Assembly: GCF_050947875.1 (NCBI RefSeq)
Contig: NC_134568.1
Coordinates: 204,919,217-204,983,216, forward strand
Reading direction: 5' to 3'
DNA from: Dermacentor variabilis
Taxonomy: Eukaryota; Arthropoda; Arachnida; Ixodida; Ixodidae
Length of the DNA stretch: 64,000 bases
Shown in pieces: positions 21,471 to 33,898 of this stretch (position 1 is its first letter; every line of letters begins with the position of its first letter). Under the pieces are notes generated by a model that worked only from the letters and a program-made list of their open reading frames with translations, made no database searches and was not told where the DNA came from. The translations under genes and the position numbers were made by a program.

Positions 21471-24389
21471 TTTGTGCTTATACACATTCAGATTGATAGA
21501 GGATTTGTGTTCATTGGCTGCGAAAAAAAGAAACGCGGACTTAACGAACGAAGCTTTGGTGAAGCGGTAATTTAAATACTTTACAAATTACGGAAATAGG
21601 TACAATTGTCTTTGCTTTCATTCTGTGCAGCGTGCAACCTGACAAACGGATGAGCAGCCATGTTAAACCCCGAAATGTAAGCAAAGATAGCTTTGCCTTG
21701 AAATATGGGAGCAGATAATATTGAAATGTTGCTTTGTGTGCAAAAAGTTCGCTTCTATCAATTCATTTGTCAAGTTTGACGAGTGTGTATACAGAAATTA
21801 ACAGCCACCGACGCATTCTGAATATACACCAACAGCAAACATAGTAAGCCACTGCGTCACTTCGCGCATGCGGAGAGGTTAACGCCAACACAGACAAATA
21901 CGCATGTGAACAAGGCAGTCAGACGGCCCACATATGCGTAAAAGTCACTGTGAATATTCAGCTGTGTTCCGCCGCACAAATGAAGTGACTATTCGTGTAT
22001 AACTTTTTCCTTTCATTTTTTTTGTTGTTGCTAGTGAGACGTTGCATGTGGCTGCATCATGACGTTCGAATGGTGTGTCACGATAAAGGCCACTGCATAA
22101 ATTGTTGGTACCTCCCTCGTGCCTGGAGGCGGAGCAATTGCCGGCCAGGTCTGCCAAGCTAAGAGCGCCTGTAGCAACATCATCACCACCGCCGCCGCTT
22201 TTCAGCACACGTACAATCCTGGATACTATATTTTCAGGCGACCCGATTCAAGTGTCTACGCCACAAGGCAAACATTCAAATGAAGGAAAAAAATTATGCT
22301 TGCGCTGGTATCGGTTATCTTTATAACACTATACGCACATGATGTAACCACTTTCACTATCTGCATTGTCAGCTGACAACCACGAAAGCACAAGAACGGG
22401 CTTGAAACAATCCATCGAGAAAGTGTAACATACTATATTACACAACCGATAGTCCGGCACTTAGCAAGTGTGGCTAACGTTTGTTAAGAATCCTATGTTA
22501 CCCACCTCGACAAACCACCTTCGCATTTTCAGTGATTCTAATGTCAGCACAGAAAGCGCTGGTAGATGGGTAACGTAAGTGGCCTCATCTTTGGGATATC
22601 TATCTTATAAATTAACAGGGAAATCTCGGGAAACTGACGGGAGAACACCATCAACACCACTTGACTTCTTGTCTAAACTGACGTTATTTTCCGGGCCACT
22701 TAGGGCTCCCTTGCCCCCGATATCAGCACTAGCTGTGCCCCTACCTACAGATACGTTTATCAATTGACGAAATAAAAAAAGAGGCAGAAAGCTGTGTTTT
22801 TTTATTTACAGTTATTGCCCAGTTTGTACTCCTTTCTTTATGTTATTTTTTACGCACGGGATATATCAGCCAATTCTAACCCAGGACGTATTTTTTCCAG
22901 AAACTCCATAGTTTGCGCCCGTTTTGAATATGCTTTTTTATTTCTATTTCCTGTGCAGTCCTTCCCGCTTTAGCGCAACATATTTTTTGATCGAGTTTAA
23001 TCAATTAGCCCCAAACCAAAATGCTTCCATATGTATGCCAAGTTGCGTCGTTGCCTTACCATTGGCGATCTTCCGACTCTGCATAAAGAATGGCCGAAGG
23101 ATACAAGAATACACTGAGGGCTCATGCCCGAAGACTGGTTCAGCTAGTGCGTTCACAGGCCCCAATGGCGCCAACGCCGTTTGTTAAGGTTTTATGACAA
23201 GACATCGCTTACGAGTCCAAAACTATACGCCATCTTAGAGGCGACGACATCCATTACTAGTACAAAACCACCCGAAAAATGAGTTATCTATAGAGTCAAA
23301 GTTTGCACTCGAGCTACAGAGCAACATTTTGGTGAGAAGTACGCTTAACGAAATCGCCGTACAGTGCGCGGAGATGACTCGCGCTGCATAACTGCGTGGA
23401 CATGAGATGACGTTTCAGTGGGCGCCCAGCTCCTCTGGTATGCAGGGTAACCAAATGATCAAATGTCCGAACGTGCACACGCACATGGGGGACGACCACA
23501 CTTCAGGCGTGACGTAAGAAACGTCCAACGTAAGATTTCAGTGGCCAGATCAAAGGCAGCGCGGTGAGATGACAAGGCGAAGTCATCCATTACGCATAAA
23601 GCGCATGCTGCTCTGAAACCCTCTGTGTATATGAACTAACTGTCAAGGGTTGAGACTTTGTTTAATCATCTTCACCCGACAATCGCACTGGTGCCAGTTA
23701 CATAAGCCATGTTATTTTGAAATAACACCGCTCAAATTCTCCATCTTGCGCGCTCGATGAAGACGTGTTCTCAGTATGTTCGTTTTATCCCCACCAAAGG
23801 AGGCATCTTTTGTACCTCTCCATTATACTCGGGCCATGGTCTGCTTCAAGTCTATGGAGAAGAGCGCATCTATTGCCATGAAAAACGTTTTGATTAGCTA
23901 GGTTATGTGCTCAAAGTACTAGTGTACATTCCGCGTTCGTAATTTATTTGTTTTCCCTTTACTATTCAACGACCTCACTGTAGTTTTTCAAGGCGTAACT
24001 GCCGGCGTGTGACTTTCGATCATCTTTTATTTTTGAGAAAAGAGAAAGAGAGAATCCGAAAGTTCTAGCAACCCTGGTTCATTCTGTTTACCTATATACC
24101 CATAGATGAAAGTCCGGATATATCTAAACAATATGCAATATAAGCAACCATTTTTTACTAACATTAAGAACAGCGCATGCGGTAAAACAAATTTTGCCAC
24201 AGATGCGAAAGAATTCGGTTGTCTTTAAGGTCCAACATAAGTTGAAAAAAAAGAAACAAGCCTGCGCTTGCGTTTACTTTCCCACGGCGGCTGAAAGTGC
24301 AAATTAGACAAATACATACACTACTGCTCGGAAGATAATCCATCATTTTCGTGCCTCAATGTCGTTATTTATTTGACTTTATCTGCTCG
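21471..24389. other. Unassigned DNA
   Basis: Nearly 3 kb with no frame above 90 codons and no recognised motif. Confidence 0.4.
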
Positions 24390-24860
24390 CCCAATCGCGT
24401 GTTCGTGCCTTCTGTCGCTCACCGCTTGAGCGCCCTCAAAGGAACCGCGCGGGTAGCAACTCTCTGCTTGGCCAAGAAGGCGGGCGACCCCTTGAAGTGG
24501 TGGGGCCTTGAGACAGAACTGCCACGTCTACGCCAATCACACTATGCAAATTTAATGGTAATGGACGCACTAGGCGGAGAAAACCGAGCTTTCGCAAACA
24601 TGGCGTGATAAGCGCTCCGTCTCGCTGAATTCTTCATAGAAGCGCGCAGAGGCAGGCAGCAGCGGCGGGTGTCTCCGATGACTGAAGACGATGCCCCCGG
24701 GATGTTCGTAGTCGCGAGGTGTTGCGGGCACGACGGAATGACGAGAATACACACTGGAGATGCCCGAGTGCTCAAAGCGCACCTCACGCCTGCCTCTCGA
24801 TATACGACGCATTCTCGCACGCTCTTTCCATATTCGGCGGGCCAAATAGGGATACCACCG
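24390..24860. other. CpG-rich patch, unassigned
   Basis: GC and CpG content rise clearly above the flanks. It contains one ATGCAAAT octamer near 24544. Overlapping frames of 85-92 codons on both strands have no domain. It could be a regulatory patch or a decayed repeat. Confidence 0.35.
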
Positions 24861-25822
24861 CCTGATTGACTGGAAGAATCGGTTTGAAAACGTGATTAAG
24901 CAAAAAAAAATAACAAGCCAGTCGAATGCACTGATGTCCTTTCGTTCTTCTTTAATGTGGCAGATTTTAACGGCTAACTTTTATCCAGATGTCCTTTGTG
25001 TTAAATTTAATTAACGCGTGCATTTTTTAGCGTAATCCTGTTATAGCGCAGCCGTTCAGCTATAATACGGTGAAGTAGGATTGCATTTGCGGATAGTGCA
25101 GTAAAGCGTCACTCGAACGAAGGTTTCAGTTGCACGTCATCGTTTAAAATTCTCGGTGGGCGTTACGTTGAACCCTATGAAAAGAGTACCCGTTGAACTA
25201 GCTCAGTATGAGGCAACATTCTGTTCTGATAACTTTTTCGCAACCACGGCGGCGCCTGTACAGTGTGCACTGGCCTTATTTTGGTTAAGAAGTTGACTTG
25301 TGGTAATACAGCTTATTGACACTCCAGTTCGTACATTGTCATAATTTCTTGCAAGAACTGTTCCCGGATAAGAAATAAAAAAAGAAAACAATGAAAGCGG
25401 CAAGCTGCAGTGTCTCAGTTTGCCTGAGAGCGATTCAATGGCGATGGATCTCACTCGACGGCAATCGATTAAACACACCAGTGCTCTTTGGGCATCAGCA
25501 AGATAATTAGGTGCGCTTCCACGTGATTCGAAGACTAAATAGGCAGCCGCATTGTAAAAAACGCCTTTTTAAAAGCACAACTGTAGAATTTTTTTAGCGT
25601 AATTCTGTAGGTTACTGAAAGATGCCTCAAATGCCTTGAAAGGTTATAACTAAATCGTTAACTGAGCTTAAAGTTTTATTTGAATCTTCAACAGAGGCTC
25701 TGTTTTTTGAAAAAAAGTGATGTTTTTGCACACGATTCAGTTAAGAGAAGTTTCATCGAAACAAACTCTTTTTCATAACCGAAGAAATTTGGGCCTATCG
25801 GTATACCATGGTAAAGGAAGTG

Positions 25823-25902
25823 GAATAGCGCAAGTGCCTGAAAAGAATACAAGAATAGCGATCTGTCTTGCTTTGTATTCTTCTCACGTACTTGCGCTAT
25901 TC
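25823..25902. repeat. Imperfect 30-bp inverted repeat
   Basis: Arms 25823-25852 and 25873-25902 pair at 27 of 30 positions around a 20-base loop. The arms begin GAATAGCGCAAGT. Confidence 0.85.
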
Positions 25903-26696
25903 TGAATGCAGAACTATTTTTCTGTCCGTGAATATAGGCAAGATAAAATTTCACTGTGCAGTCTGCTCGAACGTAACGGTTGTAATGTACGTTATATATG
26001 TTGTACGTAACGGGTGTTATATGGCACGCAAGTCATAATCGGTAAGCGGCTCTCGTTATCACTTAACTTTGTAGGATGCATGTCGGACTAACATGTGGAA
26101 TGGTTGAAAAATGGTGTCATCAGCGAAGTCGCACACAACGGAAGTTTAAACGCCCACGAAGGCAAAATTCCAAGCACGGTAGACAACAAAGAAGAGTATG
26201 ATGGTGATGAAGCTTTATTCAAGTGTACGGCTTGTCGGCCTACGCGGTGAAACTTAATGACTGCTATGAAGATAGCAAAGAAGTTTCAAGTTCGTCGCAC
26301 TCCACTGTAACGAGGTGGTACAAGTAGAACGCATTTTTTACCTGTATATTGCCCAAGAGGAGCTGATACTTATCCTGAAGGAGATATGCTGCACATTTTA
26401 TGTGGCCTACATACGCTGAACAACTTTTTCCTTTTAATCGTAGTACTAACAACAATTTTAGCCTTGTCAAACACATCCATGCCTCATTGTTTCCCTGAGA
26501 AGGCTTAAGCTTTAATCTCATTCCTGCTCGCGCTATTGCAGCATGAGGAAGTAAAAAAAATGTTGCAGTTTCACCCATAATGAAAAGCAGTGGCGCGAAA
26601 GCCAGGACAATACTATGCGCTGTATGTTTTGCACTGTTTCGTGTGGTATCGTTTGGAATAAACATTCGCTGATGCGCACGAGCATATATCCTTTCC

Positions 26697-26805
26697 GAAA
26701 AAGAAGAAGAAGAAGAAGAACAAAAAGAAGAGAAATAAGAAGTCGATGATGCCTGAGCCATAAAATGAAGCCATCATCACCATCATCATCATCACCACCA
26801 CCTCA
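26697..26805. repeat. (GAA)n and (ATC)n simple repeats
   Basis: About eight GAA units at 26697-26721 and an ATC/ACC-rich run at 26772-26805. Confidence 0.9.
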
Positions 26806-27904
26806 AGTTCGAGTCGTCCTCATTCGTGAAGAAGGCGCTGTCCGGTGGTAGAGAAGCGGAAGATGCGCCACTCGTTTTGCCTCCTCTTTCCTGCCCTGCC
26901 TTTGTCTTCTTACCAACTACCTGCGTTTATATTCTTAGCCACGCCGCTGGTTTATGGATTCGCTGTAGAGCACGGCGCCAGCCAATTGTTTTAACGCGCG
27001 CTCCAGAGTCCAGGAACAGAACACATCGTTTGCGCGTGACGTGACGTCTGGCATTCCGACCGTGCAGTCGCCGTCGCTGGTGCCATGCTTCGATTGCTCG
27101 TTCATTCTCTGTGGACTACAACGCGTCCGCATGTGCGACATTTCAGTCGTGATGATGCCGAAAGGCAAGTGTTACGGCTTTTGCCCTTCGTATTTCTATG
27201 TGTCTGTGAGTCCTACGTGAGCAACCTACGAGGCAAGGTCGAAATCTGCGGCGGCGTGCACCAAGCTATTGGTCTGCGCTGATGCCACTGCAGACTCGGA
27301 GTTGTTGCCAGCCACAACGCAAGCGGATATAATTAAGAATTTGTTCCTGTCAACAAATTACGTAACCTTGGAGCAAATAAAGGCCTCGAAATTACAGAAT
27401 GCTCATAAGTACTCCATAAAAGGCTGAGCGAAAAAAAAAACAATGTAGCGATACGGCTACATTTGGAGCGTGTCGGCGTATCAGCGAGGTGAGCAAACAA
27501 CGAATGAATTCTTGCACAGAAGTGAAAAGGACAGCTAAATTATCTCGTTTTTATTCTACGGCTCAGTAGTGGCACAGCCGATTTTTGACGCGAGCGGTAG
27601 TAATCGCCCAGTTTAATTTGTGTCCTACTGAGCTCGGGCACAGAGCAATAAAATGGGCTACAACCTTTCTCACATACACTGTTTTGTGGCGCTCATTGAT
27701 ATAGCTGTCAGTCCACCAGTAAACGTAAATCCGACCTTACGGGCATTAGGTCGTACGTTCGCACAAATAATTGCACGTTTATTGCCATAACCGATTTTCG
27801 CAGCAACATAAGGTCTCGCAATGAAGTCATCAAGCCAACACAACTTTGGCAAAGTAATTCCAAGCAATATTTTGTTACTTCGATTACCATTCTTAGGATT
27901 CTTC

Positions 27905-28170
27905 AGGCACTTTTCGGGGACTGTCTGTCTATCCGTCGTCTGCCTCTCTATATCTCTAACCGTCTGCACGCCTATCTAGTACACTGGGTAGTCCACAGTC
28001 TAATGGTTGGAGCCATCAGGCTGCTGTGATGAGGGAACTGGGTTCGAAACTTATCGTTGGGCCAATAAACAAGTTTCACGCCAACTTTGGTCACTTGGTA
28101 TATGCCACTGGGTATGCGCGGCTCTTGAATGAATCTCTTTGATGTCAACTTGAGTTACTGGGTATGTGTA
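27905..28170 (+). repeat. tRNA-derived SINE-like repeat (family 2)
   Basis: A CTGTCTGTCTATCC lead is followed by TCTAATGGTTGGAGCC (A-box-like) near 27999 and ACTGGGTTCGAAAC (good B box) near 28039. The body has CACTTGGTATATGCCACTGGG-type motifs. The layout matches 11640-12060. Confidence 0.62.
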
Positions 28171-28649
28171 ACTACGCAAAATGCAAAAAAAAAACTCTTT
28201 CAAATTTCTTTAGTCGTGGGACCAGTCGAATCCGCATCACACATATTCTGACGATCTTTTCCGGATGTGTATTCACATATGCGACACGCGGGGACTTCGC
28301 TGTGGCGCAAGATGGCGCAGCCTCTCTACAGGGAAGCACGAGCGAGCATTGTGTACTGGCAAAAAAATAGCGCGATAAACAAGGGACGAGAAAGAAACAC
28401 GACGCGAGCGCAGCTCGTTATGTCTACCGCCCTATTCTACGTCAGCATGGGATACCAACTCGCCCAGCGTTCAGTCCTTCTAAGAGCATCCTGGCTGCAG
28501 ACACGCCTCGCGCATAACGTGTTTGTGTGGTTGCAATATGTTGTGTTGGCGCATTGCTTCAATGCTAATCGCAGTAACGTCAGCATTCATCGTAAAAATG
28601 GTTCTACAGGTCGTTTTCTTTTTTTTTCATTTTCAGGTGCTAGTTGGTT
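28171..28649. other. Unassigned DNA before the I-type LINE
   Basis: The 141-codon plus frame at 28267-28692 runs into the LINE tail and has no domain. I do not call it. Confidence 0.4.
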
Positions 28650-28827
28650 ACGAGAGAGGAGAGACAAAGAGGAGGAAAGACAGGGAGGTTAGCCAGTGTA
28701 AGTACCGGCTGGCTACCCTGTGCTGGGGAAAGGGGCAAAGGGAATAAAAGGAGAAAGAAGAAGAAGAGGAGAAAAAAAAAGAAATCGGAAAATTCACGCA
28801 GTAACGCGATAGTACGCGATACAACAC

Positions 28828-31800
28828 TCAAAGGCGATCGCACAATTTGCATGTCCTTAAAAACTTCAGCAAAGCCCTTAAGGCCTTGAGTGCCGAAGCC
28901 CGTCTGGACCAGTGTGCTAGAGCTTTTTCCTCTGTAAAGGGGCGATTGTCCAGTTTTTTGAGCGCGGTCACGAGCACTGTTCTTGGCACTTTGTAGCTGG
29001 GACAGTCACAAAGGAGGTGCTCAATCGTCTCCTCGCAACCGCAGGTGTCGCATGTAGGGCTGTCGGCCATTCCAATGCGGAATGAATAGGAGTTCGTGAA
29101 TGCCACGCCGAGCCACAGGCGGCACAGAAGTGTTGCTTCCGCTCGTGGTAACCCTGGTGGTAGACGGAGTTGCAGACATGGATCCAATCTGTGGAGACGT
29201 GCGTTCCTGAACTCATTGGTGTTCCACAGATTCTGCGTAAGCTCGCGGGCGAGGGAGCGAAGACTTGTGGCTGCGTCTGTTCGTGACAGTGGTATTGGTA
29301 TGACGTGGGCACCATCGTGGGCCGATCGGGCGGCATCATCCGCACTGTGATTGCCCGAAATTCCGCAGTGACCCGGTATCCACTGGTAGATGATGTTGTG
29401 CCCCTTGTTGATTGCGTGATGGTGAAGTAGTCGGATGTCTACCACTAGTTGCATATTTGGTCCGTGGTTGAAAGGGGACATCAGACTCTGGAGAGCTGCC
29501 TTCGAGTCACAGAAGAGGGACCATGACTGTGACGATTTGTGACAAATAAACTCTAGAGCAGCACGGATAGCTGCGAGTTCAGCAGCCGTCGATGATGTAT
29601 TGTGAGACATCTTGAACTTGAGGGTGACAGAGTCTGCGGGAATTACCACTGCTCCAGCTGAGCTATTAGAGGAGACAGAACCATCCGTGTAAACGTGGAT
29701 GCGTTCTTTGTGTTTGCATTGTAGGAATGAAAGCACGGTTTGTTTGAGGGCGAAAGATGACATCTCCGTTTTCTTTTTGATACCGGGAATAACAAGAAGA
29801 GCCTGGAGTGGATGGAGGCACCACAGCGGTAGAGATGGTCGTGCTGCAGGCGTGAAGTTTGATGATAAAGTTCCGTGGTTGGCGACAATAATCCTGCTAA
29901 ACGCTGAACGAGGTCGAGCGGCAGGAAGAGAGGCGAGATGATGCGATGGAAGTCGCGCGAAGTGCCTGATATGCATCCTTAAAGCGTCGACTTGAAGATA
30001 CGTATCGATAGGGTGGTCATGCGCGATGGCTATTGTTGCTGCCGTGGATGCACATCTCGGAAGTCCAAGGTAAATTCGTAGAGCTTGAGCTTGTACAGAC
30101 TGGAGGGCACGGAGGTTGGTCTTACTGGTCCCACCCAGTACAGGTAAGCTATAGCGCAGGAGACCGAGGAACAGTGCGTTATAGAGTTGGAGCATCGCAC
30201 TCACAGACGCACCCCACGACTTTCCCGCAAGAAATCTGAGCACGTGGGTTATCATGAGTAATTTCCTTTTTAGGTATGAGATATGTGGACTCCAGGAGAG
30301 GTCTCGATCTATTATCACTCCTAGAAAGCGGTGCGTCTTCTCGTAGGCAATCGGATGTCCATTAATTCTGACAATGTACGGTTCTATTGCTTTGCGCGTG
30401 AAAGCGACCATAGAGCACTTTTTGGAGGACACCTCCAGGCCTCGCGCTCGAAGGTAACCTGATGTTAGTGTGGCCGCTTTTTGAAGTCTGGCGCGCACCT
30501 GCGGACGCGTCGCTCCTGAAGACCAAATGCATATATCGTCTGCATAGATCGACACATGGACGGATTGCGGAAGGGTGTGAACCAGGTCTATGAGCACGAG
30601 GTTAAATAGAGTGGGACTCAGGACTCCGCCTTGTGGTACGCCACTTTAGGTGTTGTGTTGTGATGATGCGCCATCCTCTGTTTGCACAAGGAATGACCTA
30701 TCCTTCAAGAAGCTGAGTATCCACCGAAAAACAAGGCCGCCTAGGCCAACATTGCTCAAAGCGTCCTTTCCTAGACAACTGGCCAGAGCAATGGGACGAT
30801 AAGACGCCACGTCTAGGGGTGATTTACCTGGTTTGAGCAGAGGCACAAGGCGGCTGGACTTCCATGCAGCAGGAACCACTCCTTCACGCCATGAATTATT
30901 GTACACGCCTAGAAGAGCATGCCGGGCTGTTTGACCGAGGTGTCCGAGAGCTGCGTATGTCACCCCGTCAGGCCCAGGCGATGAGGAACGTCTGCACGCT
31001 GCCAACGCCGCCTGCAATTCCTCGATGGAAAACGGATTGTCCATACGAGAATCCCGCGAGATTGGAACATCACAGGGATCACGTGTAACGAACGATGGCG
31101 GTAGACCAGCAACCTTGACACAGAAGTCCTCCGCTACGTCGATCTCTCTGCGAGCTTGGTAGAGAGCCAGGCATTTGAAGGAGTGGCGTTGTTGCGGTGT
31201 TGTTCGAAGACCACGCACCATGCTCCATATATGTGACAGGGGTTTATGCGGATCAGGGGAATCGCAGAAGGTTTTCCACCTTAGAGACTGCAGGGAGTTG
31301 ATCCGACGCTGTATCTTCTTCTGTATTCGTCTCGCCTCCCTTAGGTCGTAGATGGACTTGGTGCACCGGTACCTTCGTTCCGCGCGACGGCGGATTGCTC
31401 GAAGCCGCTCCAATTCTGCTTCGAATTCGGAAAACTTAGGAATAGGCCTAAAAGCTCTTGTGGCTTCTTGAGCAGCGGCGTTAATTAGCTTTTCGATGTT
31501 GCCAGGTAGACAGTCCTGGATCTCTTGGCAATTCTTCTCCATGCGGAACGTGTATTGAGGCCAGTCAATGTGACGAAGAACTGTGGTAGACTGTGTCTTG
31601 CGTATGCCGTCGATTTTAACATACGTTGGGACGTGGCCACTACCATGCGTTTCGTTGTCCGTAAACCATTTCACACTGGCACTGAGGCATCTCGAAACAA
31701 AAGTCAAGTCCAGGCAGCTGCTGTATGTCAATCCCCGCAGAAAAGTAGGACTGCCATCATTTAGGCAGCAGAGCGCACGGTCCGACGCGAAGGATAGTAG

Positions 31801-32287
31801 ACGTCTTCCTCGGCAATCCATCTTTAAGCTTCCCCATAGCGGATGATGCGCATTGAAGTCGCCGGTAATAACCCATGGTCCAGGTGTCGCTGTTAAAATT
31901 GCACTTAGTCTCGCGTTGTGAAGGTGAAATGTAGGCACCTACGAGCGTGCGTGCGACATTCTTGCATTTTATCGTCAAACATACGTACTGATTGTCGTCA
32001 TGAGGTGCCACTGGGTGTGAAACATACGTGTAATCGCATCTGATGTAAACGATGACTTTGCTGCGTTCGCTACAGGAAGCAGACATGAAAGCTTCATATC
32101 CTGATAGGCGGATGGCGTTGTCAATGTTTGGTTCACAAATGACGATTATTGGAAATTTGTTCTTAAAAACAAACGGACGAAAGTCCGAAATGCGGGATTT
32201 AATGCCTCTGACATTCCATTGGAAGAGAGACACTTCCTTGAACTCTTTAAGGAACGAGTGTTGAGGAGCAGCCATGGTGCTTCTCAA
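28828..32287 (-). pseudogene. ORF2 of the I-clade LINE: endonuclease, RT, RNase H
   Basis: Reading from 32287, SLFQWNVRGIKSRISDF and then FPIIVICEPNID open the AP endonuclease. A frameshift at about 31940 leads to WVITGDFNAHHPLWG, the second endonuclease block. RT begins with SSSPGPDGVTYAAL and SYRPIALASC. The fingers/palm segment with the first catalytic Asp is then deleted at about 30766. A TAA at 30646-30648 precedes SGVPQGGVLSPTLFN, and the box YADDICIW is intact. RNase H has YTDGSVSSN, TAAELAAIRAALEF, LFCDSKAALQ and WIPGHCGISGNHSAD, so all catalytic residues are present. It ends with a CDTCGCEETIEHLLCDC zinc finger. The 589-codon frame from 30597 is long for a dead copy. Confidence 0.9.
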
Positions 32288-32510
32288 GACCGGACAGTAC
32301 TGGATTCAGGGCGTCCAGTATATGAAGTGCGCCTCGAGCCGCCGGAGTATGTATGGCGGTCAGTACTACTCGTAGCGTGTTCATAAGGGCCCTTATCATG
32401 GTGACAATTTGTTTGTCGTCGTCTAGGTTGCTGCCAGAAGGTGAAGCATGATTCGGCGAGCGTGCAAAATCTTGTCGCTCCACTGGTGGATCTAGCCGTG
32501 GCAACGGCGG

Positions 32511-33446
32511 TCACTCCTCGCATGAGGCAATGATGTTACCGACTTTCTGCTTAGGATCCTCATTGCTACTATTGCTAGTTGTATGTGGAAGTTTGTGGAC
32601 TGTCAATGGACGCGGTGCATCCTTAGCAATAGCAGTGGGCTTCCTAGATCTCCGGCGACGTGAACGTCGACGACGCAGCTTAGCGGCAGCCTCCCTGTGC
32701 GAGGAACCATCCCTGACCATTTGCCTCAAGACTTCCGCCTCATTTTTCACATGTGGGCAATTCTTTGAAGTTGCATCATGACAGCCCTCACAATTGGCGC
32801 ACTTTTGGTTTTCTGCACGACAGGCGTCGGAGCTGTGCGACCCAGAGCAACGTGAGCACACGGCAGCATTTGTGCAAACCGCACTAACGTGCCCTATCCT
32901 TTGACACTTCCTGCAGTGAAGCGGCTTTGGCACAAAAGGTCGTACTATGTGTCGGAAGTGACCGACCTTGACGTGTGACGGTAGGCTGTCTCCTTTAAAA
33001 GTTAATTTCACACACTGCGAGTTCCCCAGGCGACGGGCTTGCAATATGGCAATTCCCTCTGTCGCCGGCTTGATGAGTATGTACAGGTCAGCATCGTCAG
33101 ATGTGGCTTGGCGGTTGATCCGGTTTAAATTGTCGCTAGCAGCCACAGGCACAAATAGACTTGTGAGGTCTGATGGCTTTCGCGTAGGGATCACAGTTGC
33201 CTTACTCGTGGAAGGAGATGTCCTGACGAGTCGTCTCTTTGCTTTGTTCTTCGCTACGGGCGCGAAGTCACTGTCATCCGAGGTTTCATCACTGGTCGCT
33301 GAGTAGATCACAGTGTCCTCGCTGTCGGTGTCACTCGGGCGACTAGACCGCTTTCTCGGAGCGGCCGCTGTTGACGTAGAAGGACCAGGGACCCCTCCAG
33401 GTGACTCCACGTCCATCGCCGTAGTTAAGGGAGCGGCGTCTCCCAC
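32511..33446 (-). CDS. ORF1 of the I-clade LINE (gag-like, zinc knuckles)
   Basis: An uninterrupted 311-codon frame. The first 100 residues are Ser/Thr/Lys rich and probably disordered. Residues 105-175 resemble the RNA-binding fold of I-type ORF1 proteins (YILIKPATEG, VKVGHFRHIVRPF). Three knuckles follow: CRKCQRIGHVSAVC, CSRCSGSHSSDAC and CANCEGCHDATSKNC. An Arg-rich run (RRRRSRRRRSRK) ends the conserved part. The protein would bind element RNA. The start is the first Met at 33446, and its frame stops 224 bases before ORF2 opens. A weakly similar copy is at 59230-60507. Confidence 0.85.
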   Translation of the reverse strand: MGDAAPLTTAMDVESPGGVPGPSTSTAAAPRKRSSRPSDTDSEDTVIYSATSDETSDDSDFAPVAKNKAKRRLVRTSPSTSKATVIPTRKPSDLTSLFVPVAASDNLNRINRQATSDDADLYILIKPATEGIAILQARRLGNSQCVKLTFKGDSLPSHVKVGHFRHIVRPFVPKPLHCRKCQRIGHVSAVCTNAAVCSRCSGSHSSDACRAENQKCANCEGCHDATSKNCPHVKNEAEVLRQMVRDGSSHREAAAKLRRRRSRRRRSRKPTAIAKDAPRPLTVHKLPHTTSNSSNEDPKQKVGNIIASCEE

Positions 33447-33450
33447 AAGG

Positions 33451-33898
33451 TAGCTTCAAATTCGCAGAGACAAAAAAGCAGCGTTCCACACAGTCAGGCT
33501 ACTCAAGCAAGAGAGTTACAAAAAGAGACAGTTAGAGAAGCGGAAAAAGCGATCAGCCTGCCTAAACAGTTGCCCACAACTCTGGCCACGCAGCATAACC
33601 GACGGCACGGCTTGCCTGTTATTAGTAACCATCTGTTAGTAGTGCGTTTTTCTATATTGCGCTGATGGTGTTTTTTCCTTACCTGTGATAAAGTGGCGAC
33701 CACAGACACGGACGTTGTCAAGGTTCTTCAAGTCCTTTCTATTGATACAGGCAAGAAAAGAGGCGCAGGCACTTTTCGGAGAAAATCCCCAATTTTTCAC
33801 ACTCCCCAGTTATTACTTCAGGCAAACTGTGCATACTAACGACCGGTTCTTTGCAACTGGGCCTCTTAACAGCGTTGCTCCTCTTCGGCAACCAAGTA
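33451..33898. other. Possible LINE 5' UTR, then unassigned DNA
   Basis: The first part may be the 5' untranslated region of the I-type LINE. No other signal. Confidence 0.35.

Larger units (their letters stand above)
24861..27904. other. Unassigned DNA with simple repeats
   Basis: Apart from a 30-bp hairpin at 25823-25902 and short GAA and ATC repeats near 26700-26805, nothing is supported. The 165-codon minus frame at 26264-26761 is serine/phenylalanine noise. Confidence 0.4.
28650..33450 (-). mobile_element. I-clade LINE, long but inactive copy
   Basis: A non-LTR retrotransposon read right to left. ORF1 (nucleic-acid binding, three zinc knuckles) is followed by ORF2 (AP endonuclease, reverse transcriptase, RNase H and a C-terminal zinc finger). 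A short purine-rich 3' UTR follows. An RNase H domain after the reverse transcriptase is typical of the I group. Known lesions are a frameshift in the endonuclease at about 31940, a deletion at about 30766 that removes the RT core, and one stop at 30646-30648. The 5' UTR beyond 33450 and the exact 3' end are not resolved, and I saw no target duplication. Confidence 0.88.

Noticed and set aside
26264..26761. 165-codon minus-strand frame
   Set aside because: Starts in a GAA repeat (Ser/Phe runs) and shows no recognisable domain.
28267..28692. 141-codon plus-strand frame
   Set aside because: Runs into the 3' UTR of the I-type LINE; no motif.
31525..31846. Plus-strand frames over the I-type LINE
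   Set aside because: Shadows of the minus-strand ORF2; the same holds for plus-strand frames over 49105-53112.
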